Assembly: GCA_963844175.1 (NCBI GenBank)
Contig: CAWJNE010000021.1
Coordinates: 744,001 to 808,000 of the forward strand
Direction of reading: 5' to 3'
Source of the DNA: JALZMG01 sp963844175
GTDB taxonomy: Bacteria; Actinomycetota; Acidimicrobiia; Acidimicrobiales; Ilumatobacteraceae
Length of the DNA: 64,000 bases
Positions 34,074-42,145 of this stretch are shown here, piece by piece (the first letter of the stretch is position 1; each line of letters opens with the position of its first letter). Below the pieces are notes generated by a model. That model had not been told where the DNA came from, made no database searches, and saw only the letters and a list, made by a program, of their open reading frames with translations. The translations under genes were made by a program, and so were the position numbers.

Positions 34074-36461
34074 TCACTCGATCGCGAGGTCCGGCCGGTC
34101 CAGCGGATCACCCTGGATCGCCCGCCACACGACGGCCGGGGTGAGCGGCATCTCGGCGTGGCGGATCTGAAGGGCGTCGAGCACGGCGTTGACGATCGCC
34201 GCCGGCGAGCCGACGGTGGCGGACTCGCCGACGCCCTTGGCCCCGATCGGGTGGTGCGGCGACGGGGTGACCGTCTCGCCGAGCTCCCAGCTCGGACACT
34301 CCATCGACGTCGGCAAGAGGTAGTCCATGAACGACCCGCCGAGATGGTTGCCGTTCTCGTCGAACGCCATCACCTCCATCAGCGCCATGCCGACCCCATC
34401 GGCGAGCCCGCCGTGGACCTGGCCCTCGACGATCATCGGGTTGATCCGCGGGCCACAGTCGTCGACGGCAATGAAGCGGCGGACCTTGACGTGACCGGTG
34501 CCCTTGTCGACGTCGACGACGGCGATGTAGGCACCGAACGGGTACGTCAGGTTCGGCGGGTTGTACACGACCGACGCGTCGAGGTGGCCCTCGACGCCTT
34601 CGGGTAGCTCGAGGCTGCCGTGGGCCGCGAACGCCGACTCCTGGATCGTCTGGCCCTTCTCGTTGTCGCCCTTCACGAACCAGCGCCCGTGCTCCCACTC
34701 CAGGTCGTCGACGGAGCACTCCAACGAAGCGGCGGCAACGATCTTGGCCTTCTCGCGGATCCGTTGGGCGACGACGGCGGCCGCGGCTCCCGACACGGGC
34801 GTCGACCGCGAGCCGTACGTGCCGAGGCCGAACGGCGTGTTGTCGGTGTCGCCGTGGATGACATCGATGTCCTCGGGCGGGATTCCGAGCTCGTGCGACA
34901 CGATCTGGGCGAACGTGGTCTCGTGCCCCTGCCCCTGCGTCTGCACGGAGATGCGCAGCTGCGCCTTGCCTGTCGGGTGGATGCGCAGCTCGCAGCCGTC
35001 GGCCATGCCGAGGCCGAGGATGTCCATGTGCTTGCGCGGGCCGGCGCCGACGCCCTCGGTGAAGAACGAGATGCCGATGCCCATCATCTCGCCGGCCGCC
35101 CGCTTGGCGGCCTGCTCCTCGCGCAGCGCGTCGTAGCCGGCGATGCGCATCGCTTCGCGCAGCGCCCGCGGGTAGTCGCCGGAATCGTATTCCCAGCCGG
35201 TCGGCGTGGTGTAGGGGAACTGTTCGGGTCGCAGCAGGTTCTTCATCCGCAGCTCGGCTGGGTCCATCGCCAGCTCGAAGGCGAGGCAGTCCACCATCCG
35301 TTCGACGAGGAACGCGGCCTCGGTGATGCGGAACGAGCAAGCGTATGCGACGCCGCCCGGCGCCTTGTTCGTGTACACGGCGCGGACCTTGCAATGGGCG
35401 GCCGGGTAGTCGTAGGAGCCGGTGAAGATGTGGAAGAAGCCGGCCGGGTACTTGGTTGGCTGGGCGACCCCGTTGAACGCCCCGTGGTCGGCCAGCACGT
35501 TGACGCGCAGCCCGAGGATCTTGCCGTCCCGGGTCGCCGCGATCTCGCCGTCCATGTGGTAGTCGCGGGCGAACGACGTGGACATCAGGTTCTCGCTGCG
35601 GTCCTCCACCCACTTGACCGGCTTGCCGGTGACGATCGACCCGACGACCGCGCACACGTAGCCGGGGTACACGCCGACCTTGTTGCCGAATCCGCCACCG
35701 ATGTCGGGCGAGATGATGCGGATCTTGTGTTCCGGGAGACCGGCCACCAAGGCGTAGACGGTGCGGTGGGCGTGCGGCGCCTGGGTCGTGGTCCACACTG
35801 TGAGCTGGCCGGTGACCTTGTCCATGCTCGCCACCGAGCCGCACGTCTCCAGGGGAGCAGGGTGGACGCGCGGGTAGATCATCGACTGCTTGACGACGAC
35901 CTCGGCGTTGGCGAAGACCTCGTCGCACGCCGCCCCGTCGCCCGCCTCCCAGTCGTAGATCTTGTTGTCGGTGCGCCCCTCGAGGTCGTCACGGATGACG
36001 GGCGCGTCCGGGTCGAGGGCGCGCCGGGCGTCGAACACGGTCGGAAGTGGTTCGTACTCGACCTCGATCAGCTCCAGCGCGTCACGCGCCGCGTAGTGGT
36101 CCTCGGCGACGACGAAGGCGACCTCCTGCCCCTGGAAGCGGACCTTGTCGGTGCACAGCACCGACTGCACGTCGTAGGACAGCGTCGGCATCCACGCCAG
36201 CTTCAGCGTCTCGAGGATCGCGCCGGTGATCACGGCTTTGACCTTCGGATGGGCCTCAGCGGCTGAGGTGTCGATCGACACGATCCGGGCGTGCGAGTAC
36301 TGGCTGCGCAGGATCGCCCCGTGCAGCATGCCCGGCAGGTTCACGTCGTCGACATAGTTGCCCTGGCCGCGTAGGAACCGAGCGTCCTCCTTGCGGATCA
36401 TCCGCCCGAACCCCATCGGGTTGCCGCCCGGCGAGAGCGGTCGGTCCTCGATCGTTGTCAT
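34074..36461 (-). CDS. coxL: aerobic CO dehydrogenase large subunit, form I
   Basis: 795 residues. The form I active-site motif AYACSFR is present (Cys375), matching the AYXCSFR rule that separates true CO dehydrogenases from form II relatives. It is flanked by molybdopterin-contact segments such as ISPDIGGGFGNKVG, QTQGQGHETTFAQIVSHELG and GAKGVGESATVGSP. The enzyme oxidises CO to CO2 and passes electrons to the quinone pool; the large subunit binds Mo-cytosine-dinucleotide and copper. ATG 36461 overlaps the coxS stop (ATGA). The gene order M-S-L with maturation genes behind it is the classical form I layout. Confidence 0.95.
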   Translation of the reverse strand: MTTIEDRPLSPGGNPMGFGRMIRKEDARFLRGQGNYVDDVNLPGMLHGAILRSQYSHARIVSIDTSAAEAHPKVKAVITGAILETLKLAWMPTLSYDVQSVLCTDKVRFQGQEVAFVVAEDHYAARDALELIEVEYEPLPTVFDARRALDPDAPVIRDDLEGRTDNKIYDWEAGDGAACDEVFANAEVVVKQSMIYPRVHPAPLETCGSVASMDKVTGQLTVWTTTQAPHAHRTVYALVAGLPEHKIRIISPDIGGGFGNKVGVYPGYVCAVVGSIVTGKPVKWVEDRSENLMSTSFARDYHMDGEIAATRDGKILGLRVNVLADHGAFNGVAQPTKYPAGFFHIFTGSYDYPAAHCKVRAVYTNKAPGGVAYACSFRITEAAFLVERMVDCLAFELAMDPAELRMKNLLRPEQFPYTTPTGWEYDSGDYPRALREAMRIAGYDALREEQAAKRAAGEMMGIGISFFTEGVGAGPRKHMDILGLGMADGCELRIHPTGKAQLRISVQTQGQGHETTFAQIVSHELGIPPEDIDVIHGDTDNTPFGLGTYGSRSTPVSGAAAAVVAQRIREKAKIVAAASLECSVDDLEWEHGRWFVKGDNEKGQTIQESAFAAHGSLELPEGVEGHLDASVVYNPPNLTYPFGAYIAVVDVDKGTGHVKVRRFIAVDDCGPRINPMIVEGQVHGGLADGVGMALMEVMAFDENGNHLGGSFMDYLLPTSMECPSWELGETVTPSPHHPIGAKGVGESATVGSPAAIVNAVLDALQIRHAEMPLTPAVVWRAIQGDPLDRPDLAIE

Positions 36462-36955
36462 GCCGACACCCCCTCGGTCTCGGCGACCGTCGCGCCGGCC
36501 TCGGCCGAGGCGGCCCAGCGGATGGCGCGCACGATGTTCTCGTAGCCGGTGCAGCGGCAGATGTTGCCGCTGATGCATTCGCGGATCGTTGCCTCGGAGG
36601 GGTCCGGGTCCCGGTCGAGCAACCAGCGCGCCGTCATCATCATTCCCGGGGTGCAGAAACCGCACTGCAGGCCGTGCTCCTGCATGAAGCCCTCCTGCAC
36701 CGGATCGAGACCCGTTCCGGGATCGAGGTCCTCCACGGTGCGGACGTCGTGCCCACCGGTCATCACGGCCAGCGTCGTGCAGCTCTTGACCGGCGTGCCG
36801 TCGATCCACACGGTGCACGCCCCGCAGTTGGAGGTGTCGCAGCCCCAGTGGGTGCCGGTGAGGTACAGCTCGTCGCGCAGGAAGTGGACGAGCAGGAGGC
36901 GCGGCTCGACGTCGCGCGTCACCTCCTCGCCGTTGACGTTCATCGTGACATCCAT
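36458..36955 (-). CDS. coxS: CO dehydrogenase small subunit (2 x [2Fe-2S])
   Basis: 165 residues. The plant-type [2Fe-2S] cluster is held by C39, C44, C47 and C59 (HWGCDTSNCGACTVW) and the second by C98, C101, C133 and C135 (GLQCGFCTPGMM, NICRCTGY). This is the standard xanthine-oxidase-family iron-sulfur subunit, passing electrons from the Mo centre to FAD of CoxM. Start ATG 36955 overlaps the coxM stop (TGATG). Confidence 0.95.
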   Translation of the reverse strand: MDVTMNVNGEEVTRDVEPRLLLVHFLRDELYLTGTHWGCDTSNCGACTVWIDGTPVKSCTTLAVMTGGHDVRTVEDLDPGTGLDPVQEGFMQEHGLQCGFCTPGMMMTARWLLDRDPDPSEATIRECISGNICRCTGYENIVRAIRWAASAEAGATVAETEGVSA

Positions 36956-37830
36956 CAGGCGTTCGCTCCTCCCGCACGGGCGGTCGATCGGGTCAGGGCT
37001 CGGGTGACGAGCTCGCGGGCGAGGTGGCGCTTGTAGTCGACCGGCCCGCGTTGGTCGGCCGACGGGTCGACGGCGTCGTGGCAGATCTGGCCCGCCGCGG
37101 CGAGATGCTCCGCACTGGGCGGCTTGCCGCGGAGGTACTCCTCGGCCGGTGAGCACGTGAAGTGGTCAGCGCCGACGGCGGTCAGCCCGATGCCGCAGTC
37201 GACCACGACGCCGCCGTCGAGCTGCACGAACGTGCCGGCGGCGGCGATCGCCCAGTCACCGGCCCGCCGCTCGACCTTCTCGTAGGCGCTCCCGACGCCA
37301 GGACGGATCGGGAAGCGGAGCTCGACCAGCATCTCGGCCGGCCCCACCAGCGTCTGGTACGGGCCGTCGTGGAACTCGCGGGCGACGACCGTACGCGTGC
37401 CCGCCGACGAGCGGATCACCAACGTCGCCCGCAGCGCCGAGCCGACGGCAGCGAGGTCCTCACTCGGATCGGCCTGGCAGAACGACCCCCCGATCGTCCC
37501 GCGATTGCGCACGATCGGGTCGGCGATCGCGCGCTCCGCCTCCGCGAAGATGCTGTAGTGCTCGGCGAGCAGAGCCGACTCGAGGATCGACACGTGGCGC
37601 GTCATCGCCCCTATGGCGATCTCGCCGCCGTCGAGCCTGATGTAGTCGAGGTCGCTCAAGTCGTTGATGTCGATCAGCCGCTCGGGGCGGGCGAGGCGCA
37701 GCTTCATCATCGGCAGCAGGCTGTGCCCGCCGGCGATGAGCCTCGCTTCCGGCCCGTGGCGCTCGAGCAGCGCCAGGGCGTGATCCACGCTCGTGGCGCG
37801 CTCGTACTCGAACGGCGCGGGAACCTGCAT
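36955..37830 (-). CDS. coxM: CO dehydrogenase medium (FAD-binding) subunit
   Basis: 291 residues, ATG preceded by GAGGGGGT. The FAD motifs are LIAGGHSLLPMMKLR and RGTIGGSFCQADPSED, the AGGHS and TIGGS signatures of CoxM. It takes electrons from the iron-sulfur subunit to the respiratory chain. It is first in the cox operon, divergent from a LysR gene across a large palindrome. Together with coxS and coxL it gives a complete heterotrimer. Confidence 0.94.
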   Translation of the reverse strand: MQVPAPFEYERATSVDHALALLERHGPEARLIAGGHSLLPMMKLRLARPERLIDINDLSDLDYIRLDGGEIAIGAMTRHVSILESALLAEHYSIFAEAERAIADPIVRNRGTIGGSFCQADPSEDLAAVGSALRATLVIRSSAGTRTVVAREFHDGPYQTLVGPAEMLVELRFPIRPGVGSAYEKVERRAGDWAIAAAGTFVQLDGGVVVDCGIGLTAVGADHFTCSPAEEYLRGKPPSAEHLAAAGQICHDAVDPSADQRGPVDYKRHLARELVTRALTRSTARAGGANA

Positions 37831-37925
37831 GTGACCCCCTCGGTTGTGATTGCCCGTTTGTGCGTCCGCGGCCGTGCCCCCCGGCCCGCTCACACTGTGC
37901 ACGGCGTTCGCCCGCCCGTAAAGTC

Positions 37926-37949
37926 GCGGTTAAGCGATCGCTTAGCCGC
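37926..37949. promoter_or_regulatory. 24-bp near-perfect palindrome in cox-lysR intergenic region
   Basis: Half sites GCGGTTAAGCGA and TCGCTTAGCCGC are reverse complements with one mismatch, and the 12-base core AAGCGATCGCTT is perfect. It lies between coxM (start 37830) and the LysR gene (start 37998). It is the natural candidate operator for the LysR protein controlling the cox operon and itself. Confidence 0.7.
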
Positions 37950-37997
37950 GTTCGCGGGGCGTGCTCGTGGCCGCCGACGCGATGTCAAGCTGTCGCC

Positions 37998-38963
37998 GTG
38001 ACGCTCACCCAGTTGGAGGCGTTCGTCCTGGTCGCCCGGCTCGGCTCGGTCAAAGCCGCGGCCCAGGCATTGAACGTCAGCGAGCCGGCGGTCTCAGGGG
38101 CCCTCGCCGCCCTGCGCCACCACCTCGGCGATCACCTGGTGACGCGCACCGCCGCCGGGATGACGCTGACCAGTGGCGGGCAACGGCTGGTGAGCATCGC
38201 GTCGCGCATGATCAACCTCGCGGCCGAGGCCGAGGTCGCGGTGCGACAGGAAGCCGGGGCGCCCGAACGGCTGCACGTCGTGGCCACCAGCACCGTCGCG
38301 GAGTTCGCCGTTCCTCCGCTGCTCGACGCGTTCTCGGCCCGGGTCGGCCAGGTCGATTCGAGCGTCGGCGTCGCCTCGACGAGCGAGATGGCGGCGCTGC
38401 TGCAGGAGCGCCTGGCGGATGCGGCGATCGGCCCCAAGCTGACGGGGGCGAACACCCTCGGCCTGCTGAGCCAGCCGATGTTCCGCTACCGCCTCGTGGT
38501 CGTCGCCGCGCCGACCCACCGCTTTGCCGGCGCACGGGGGATCCACTTCCGCGACCTCGCTCGCGACGACTGGTTCGTCGACCCGGCCGGCCAGGACCCC
38601 TCGGCCGAGGTCGGCGCGTTGCTGGACAAGCTGCGGGTTGCGCCGTCACGGATCCGCGTGTTCCCCAGCCAAACCGCGGCACTTGCGGCGGCCGCGGCGG
38701 GCGATGGCGTCGCCCCGGCCATCAGCCACCTCGTGCAACGCGACATCGACAGCGGCCGCCTCGTCGCCCTCGACGTGATCGGCACCCCGATCGACCTGCT
38801 GTGGTACGCCTCGATGCTCGCGGGCGAGCGCCGTGTCCCGTCGGCCAGCGCACTGCGGCAGTTCCTCTCGACCCCGGAGGCGATGCAGGCCATGCACCGC
38901 AGCGACGGCGGCATCCCCGCCAGCCGCTTCCGTCCGCCTGTGTACGTCACGATCTGGAGTTGA
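37998..38963 (+). CDS. LysR-family regulator of the cox operon
   Basis: 321 residues from GTG 37998. The HTH is at the N-terminus (TLTQLEAFVLVARLGSVKAA, AAQALNVSEPAVSGALAAL) and a type 2 periplasmic-binding-like effector domain follows (ERLHVVATSTVAEFAVPPLL, RLVVVAAPTHRF). It is divergent from coxM with the palindrome at 37926-37949 between them. The inducer is unknown; CO itself or a redox-linked metabolite is possible. Regulation of cox is inferred from arrangement. Confidence 0.88.
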   Translation: MTLTQLEAFVLVARLGSVKAAAQALNVSEPAVSGALAALRHHLGDHLVTRTAAGMTLTSGGQRLVSIASRMINLAAEAEVAVRQEAGAPERLHVVATSTVAEFAVPPLLDAFSARVGQVDSSVGVASTSEMAALLQERLADAAIGPKLTGANTLGLLSQPMFRYRLVVVAAPTHRFAGARGIHFRDLARDDWFVDPAGQDPSAEVGALLDKLRVAPSRIRVFPSQTAALAAAAAGDGVAPAISHLVQRDIDSGRLVALDVIGTPIDLLWYASMLAGERRVPSASALRQFLSTPEAMQAMHRSDGGIPASRFRPPVYVTIWS

Positions 38964-39198
38964 ATTGGCCCGTTGGGCCGGCCGCGCCCGCCACGACACG
39001 GTCAGGATCACCTCGACCGGGCGTGGTTCGAGGAGGGCCAGGCGCTCCTCGATCTCGACGTCCCGTTCGGACGATCTCGACGAAGAGGTCGGCCGATGGC
39101 TCGCTGGGTCGGTCGATGCCCCAGAAGTGCCACCACAGTGGCGTGAAGGGCGACCTCGCGTGGTGCGCGGTGAGCTCGACCACCACGAACCGCCCGGA

Positions 39199-39261
39199 GT
39201 GCACGATCTCCGCCACAGCTACGCCACCGCGGCGCTCGCCGCCGGCGTCCCGGCCTCGTGA
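39199..39261 (+). pseudogene. tyrosine recombinase (integrase) C-terminal remnant
   Basis: A 20-residue piece reads VHDLRHSYATAALAAGVPAS, the HxLRH box II motif of phage-type integrases, then stops. Intact integrases continue about 40 more residues to the catalytic Tyr, and nothing integrase-like precedes it. The fragment ends 16 bases from the 3' end of the selenocysteine tRNA gene, the classical site of phage or island integration. The rest of 38964-39277 shows nothing else recognisable. Confidence 0.6.
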
Positions 39262-39277
39262 GCAGGGAGTCTTTCGC

Positions 39278-39369
39278 GGAGGTGGACGGGAATCGAACCC
39301 GCCGGACGGGGATCGCCCGTCCCAGCCGCTTTGAAGGCGGTGGAGCCCACCAGGTGCCCAGACACCTCC
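39278..39369 (-). tRNA. selC: tRNA-Sec (anticodon TCA)
   Basis: 92 bases on the minus strand. The ends GGAGGTG and CACCTCC pair as acceptor stem; the anticodon stem CCGC/GCGG encloses the loop CTTCAAA with anticodon TCA, which reads UGA. A long variable arm (GGGACGGGC ... GCCCGTCC region) and T arm GGGTTCGATTCCC follow. Length, anticodon and long arm identify selenocysteine tRNA. No selA, selB, selD or selenoprotein gene is visible in the window. Confidence 0.9.
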
Positions 39370-39447
39370 CTGGGGATCCGTTCTTAGCCCGTGATCACCG
39401 CGTTCGCGCAACCGCTGTCGGCAGGGCGGTCGTCAGTGCGCGAACGG

Positions 39448-39864
39448 TCAGCACCAGATGAGGGCGTCGGCGTCGTCGTCGACGATCTGCTCGCAGGTCG
39501 GGCACCAGGTCCGGGTCTCCAGCGCGGCGCCGCACGTGGCGTGCACCGCCCCGACGCCGCGACCCTCCCGCTCGGCCCCCCACGCCGACAGGGTGGCTAA
39601 CGCCGTGGCCAGGCTGCGGCCGGCGGCAGTGAGCGAGTAGCGCATCCGGAGCGGCCGCCGCTCGTACGGCACACCCACGATGAGACCCTGGGCCTGCATC
39701 GACTTCAGCCGTGCCGTGAGGATCGTCGGGGCGATGCCGTCGACGTCGGCCGACAGCTCGCCGAACGTGCGGTCGGCCTCCAGCAGGGCGCCGATCAGGC
39801 GCAGCGACCAGCGGTCCCCGACTCGCTGGGTGGCGACGTCCAGCCCGTGGTTGTCGACGACCAT
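39448..39864 (-). CDS. HxlR-family winged-helix regulator
   Basis: 138 residues. The HxlR pattern is VGDRWSLRLIGALLEADRTF, GELSADVDGIAPTILTARLK, SMQAQGLIVGVPYERRPLRM and YSLTAAGRSLATALATL. The C-terminal CGAALETRTWCPTCEQIVDD carries Cys residues that could be redox- or metal-sensing, as in some HxlR/MarR sensors. ATG 39864. Divergent from the HtrA-like gene with an inverted repeat between, probably its operator. Confidence 0.85.
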   Translation of the reverse strand: MVVDNHGLDVATQRVGDRWSLRLIGALLEADRTFGELSADVDGIAPTILTARLKSMQAQGLIVGVPYERRPLRMRYSLTAAGRSLATALATLSAWGAEREGRGVGAVHATCGAALETRTWCPTCEQIVDDDADALIWC

Positions 39865-39877
39865 CCGGCCAGTCTAG

Positions 39878-39902
39878 AGTCACTTGCAATTCAGTAGTGA
39901 CT
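39878..39902. promoter_or_regulatory. inverted repeat AGTCACT-N11-AGTGACT (HxlR operator candidate)
   Basis: Perfect 7-bp arms 11 bases apart in the 50-base gap between the divergent HxlR and protease genes. The left part reads CACTTGCAA, similar to half sites often seen beside HxlR genes. It could repress both promoters. Confidence 0.6.
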
Positions 39903-39914
39903 GGGAGGCAGCTG

Positions 39915-40805
39915 ATGACGACGATCGATGACCTGCGTGACGTGGTGCGCGAGGCGACCGAGCGGTCGTCGCCGGCGGTGGTGGGCATCGGCCGCCACGG
40001 TCGCGGCACGGGCTTCGTCGTCGCCGCCAACCGGGTCCTGACCAACGCCCACAACCTGCGTGATCGCACGACGGAGGTGCGCTTCGCCGACGGTCGCACA
40101 GCCCAAGGAGAAGTCACCGGCAGCGACGTCGACGGCGACCTGGTCGTGCTCGACGTCGACACCGGCGACGTGGCCCCGCTCGAGTGGTCTGATGACCCGG
40201 CGACGGCCGGGGACGTGGTCGTCGCCGTGACGGCCGGACGTGCGCAGCGGCGGGCGACCTGGGGGCAGGTCACCAGGTCGGACGCCGGATTCCGTGGCCC
40301 GCGCGGCCGGCGCATCGCCGGCGCCGTCGAGCACACGGCGCCGTGCGCCGCCGGCTCGTCGGGTGCGCCGGTGCTCGATCGCAGCGGTCGCGTCGTCGCC
40401 GTCAACACGCACCGGCTGGAGCACGGCTTCTACCTCGCTCGTGCCGCCGACGAGGAGCTGCGCCAGCACGTCGCGGCGATGACGGACGGCCGGACGTTCG
40501 AGCGGGTCACGCTCGGCGTGGCGCTCGCCCCGGCCGCCGTCGCCGCACGGCTGCGCCGTTCGGTCGGCCTCCCCGAGCGCGACGGCCTGCTCGTGCGCGG
40601 TGTCGTCGACGGGTCGCCGGCGGCCGCCGCCGGGATCCAGGAGGGCGACCTCCTCGTGCGGGCCGGCGACCAGGAGCTGGCGCGAGCGGACGACCTGTTC
40701 ACCGTGCTCGGTGACGTGGCGGACGGCGACTCGCTCGCCATCACGTTGGTGCGTGGTGCCGAGGAGCAGACCGTCACGGTCGAGTTCCCAGCCGCCGCCG
40801 ACTGA
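39915..40805 (+). CDS. HtrA-like trypsin/PDZ serine protease
   Basis: 296 residues from ATG 39915 with GGGAGG upstream. The catalytic triad is visible: LTNAHNL (His), GDLVVLDVD (Asp) and CAAGSSGAPVLD (Ser in GSSGAP). A PDZ domain follows (RDGLLVRGVVDGSPAAAAGI, QEGDLLVRAGDQEL). This is the S1C layout of DegP/HtrA, but without a signal peptide or membrane anchor, so it would be cytoplasmic as it stands. Role: degradation or sensing of damaged protein, controlled by the divergent HxlR gene. Confidence 0.85.
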   Translation: MTTIDDLRDVVREATERSSPAVVGIGRHGRGTGFVVAANRVLTNAHNLRDRTTEVRFADGRTAQGEVTGSDVDGDLVVLDVDTGDVAPLEWSDDPATAGDVVVAVTAGRAQRRATWGQVTRSDAGFRGPRGRRIAGAVEHTAPCAAGSSGAPVLDRSGRVVAVNTHRLEHGFYLARAADEELRQHVAAMTDGRTFERVTLGVALAPAAVAARLRRSVGLPERDGLLVRGVVDGSPAAAAGIQEGDLLVRAGDQELARADDLFTVLGDVADGDSLAITLVRGAEEQTVTVEFPAAAD

Positions 40806-40821
40806 CCGTTCCGGCCTGTGG

Positions 40822-40860
40822 GATGAGCGATGAGCGGTCAGTGACCGCTCATCGCTCATC
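40822..40860. terminator. 39-nt perfect palindrome, bidirectional terminator
   Basis: Two 19-base arms around a single base are exact reverse complements (GATGAGCGATGAGCGGTCA on the left). It lies between the convergent protease and Eis-like genes, 17 bases after one stop and 12 before the other. The direct sub-repeat GATGAGC occurs twice per arm. Confidence 0.8.
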
Positions 40861-40872
40861 GCGTCGAGGCGA

Positions 40873-42099
40873 TCAGAAGAAGCTGCCGCAGAAGGGGGCC
40901 GGGGTGGTGGCGAAGAGGGCGTCGGCACGGGGGACCGCCTCCGCCGTGCGCACCTCGATCCGCCCGACGTCGGCCAGCGCCCACCACGGCGTCCCGCCGA
41001 GGTAGGCCGACGACAACGTCGTGACGTCGGTGGCCAGGTCGGCGTCGTCGGCGGCCAGGCCGGCGGCGCGCTCGGCACCGGCCGGGTCGATCGACCACAC
41101 ACCATCGTTCGTGGCGAACAGCTCGTCGCGCACAGCGATCGTGACCGACGCTCGAGCGTCGCCGTAGGTGCGGGCGCGCAGCGCGGCGTCGACGTCGACC
41201 AGCCGCAGCCACTGCTCGTCCCAGCTGCCGTTGCGCACGTGGTAGGCGCGGGGGTCACGCACCGCCCACCGCACCAGGTCGTCGACCGGCCGCTCGCCGC
41301 AGTACCACCGGCGGATCAGATCGAGGTCGCAGAGGTACGCCCACAGCGCCAGCTCGACGGCCGGTGTGGCGCCGTAGAGGTCGAAGACCTCGCCATCCCC
41401 GGCGGCGACCAGCCCGTACTGCTCCTCGCGCCACTTGATCGCGTAGTGCACGAACCCGTCGTCGCCGTCGTCGCCGGTGTGCACGGCGACGAAGTGGGCG
41501 TCGCCACCCGCTGCGCTGGCGTCCTGGAAGTACCGACCCCACATGCCGTCGGTGCGCGAGATCGTGCCCGCCCTCGTGGCGAACCGGTCGTACAGCGGGC
41601 GCACCACGTCGACGATCTCGCCCGGCGCGAGCAGACGAAACGAGCCACCTGCGGCGGCCCCGATCGGGCGGGCCATCGCCGGATCGACGGTGACCTCCGA
41701 CGCCCGCCCGGCGATCCCGAACCCGAACCGGTGGTAGATGACGGCCTCGCTGGCCCGCAGGCTGGCCAGCTGCTGCCCGCGCTCGGCCGAATCCCGCAGC
41801 AGCCGCTCGATGAGTTGCGAGGCCAGGCGCTGGCGACGATGCGTCGGCAGGACCCCGACCCGGCTGACGGCCGCCGTCGCCAGTCGGCGACCTCCGGGGA
41901 CGACGGTCTCGACGGGGTAGGCGCTGGCATGGGCGACGCACTGCTCGCCGTCCCACGCCGAGACGGAGTCGGTGCCCTCCCAACTCGGCGCCTGTTTGGC
42001 CCACGAATCGTCGTCCGGCGGTGCGTACAGCAGCGCCGTCGCGACCGTCCCGGCGACCGTGCGGAACTCCTCGGGCTTCGTCGTCCGGATCTCGATCAC
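40873..42099 (-). CDS. Eis-like GNAT N-acetyltransferase
   Basis: 408 residues from GTG 42099. The acetyl-CoA loop is VGVLPTHRRQRLASQLIERL, followed by ASEAVIYHRFGFGIAG. The length, the second GNAT-like half and the C-terminal sterol-carrier-like region ending in FCGSFF match the Eis family, which in mycobacteria acetylates aminoglycosides and protein lysines. The natural substrate here is unknown; intrinsic aminoglycoside tolerance is possible but not shown. Confidence 0.85.
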   Translation of the reverse strand: MIEIRTTKPEEFRTVAGTVATALLYAPPDDDSWAKQAPSWEGTDSVSAWDGEQCVAHASAYPVETVVPGGRRLATAAVSRVGVLPTHRRQRLASQLIERLLRDSAERGQQLASLRASEAVIYHRFGFGIAGRASEVTVDPAMARPIGAAAGGSFRLLAPGEIVDVVRPLYDRFATRAGTISRTDGMWGRYFQDASAAGGDAHFVAVHTGDDGDDGFVHYAIKWREEQYGLVAAGDGEVFDLYGATPAVELALWAYLCDLDLIRRWYCGERPVDDLVRWAVRDPRAYHVRNGSWDEQWLRLVDVDAALRARTYGDARASVTIAVRDELFATNDGVWSIDPAGAERAAGLAADDADLATDVTTLSSAYLGGTPWWALADVGRIEVRTAEAVPRADALFATTPAPFCGSFF

Positions 42100-42145
42100 G
42101 CGTCGATGGTGGCACGGCTCGCGCCGCACCGGAGCGTGGGAATGC

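Noticed and set aside
34074..36461. Possible selenoprotein near tRNA-Sec
   Set aside because: The CoxL reading frame has no internal TGA and the active-site residue is an ordinary Cys codon.
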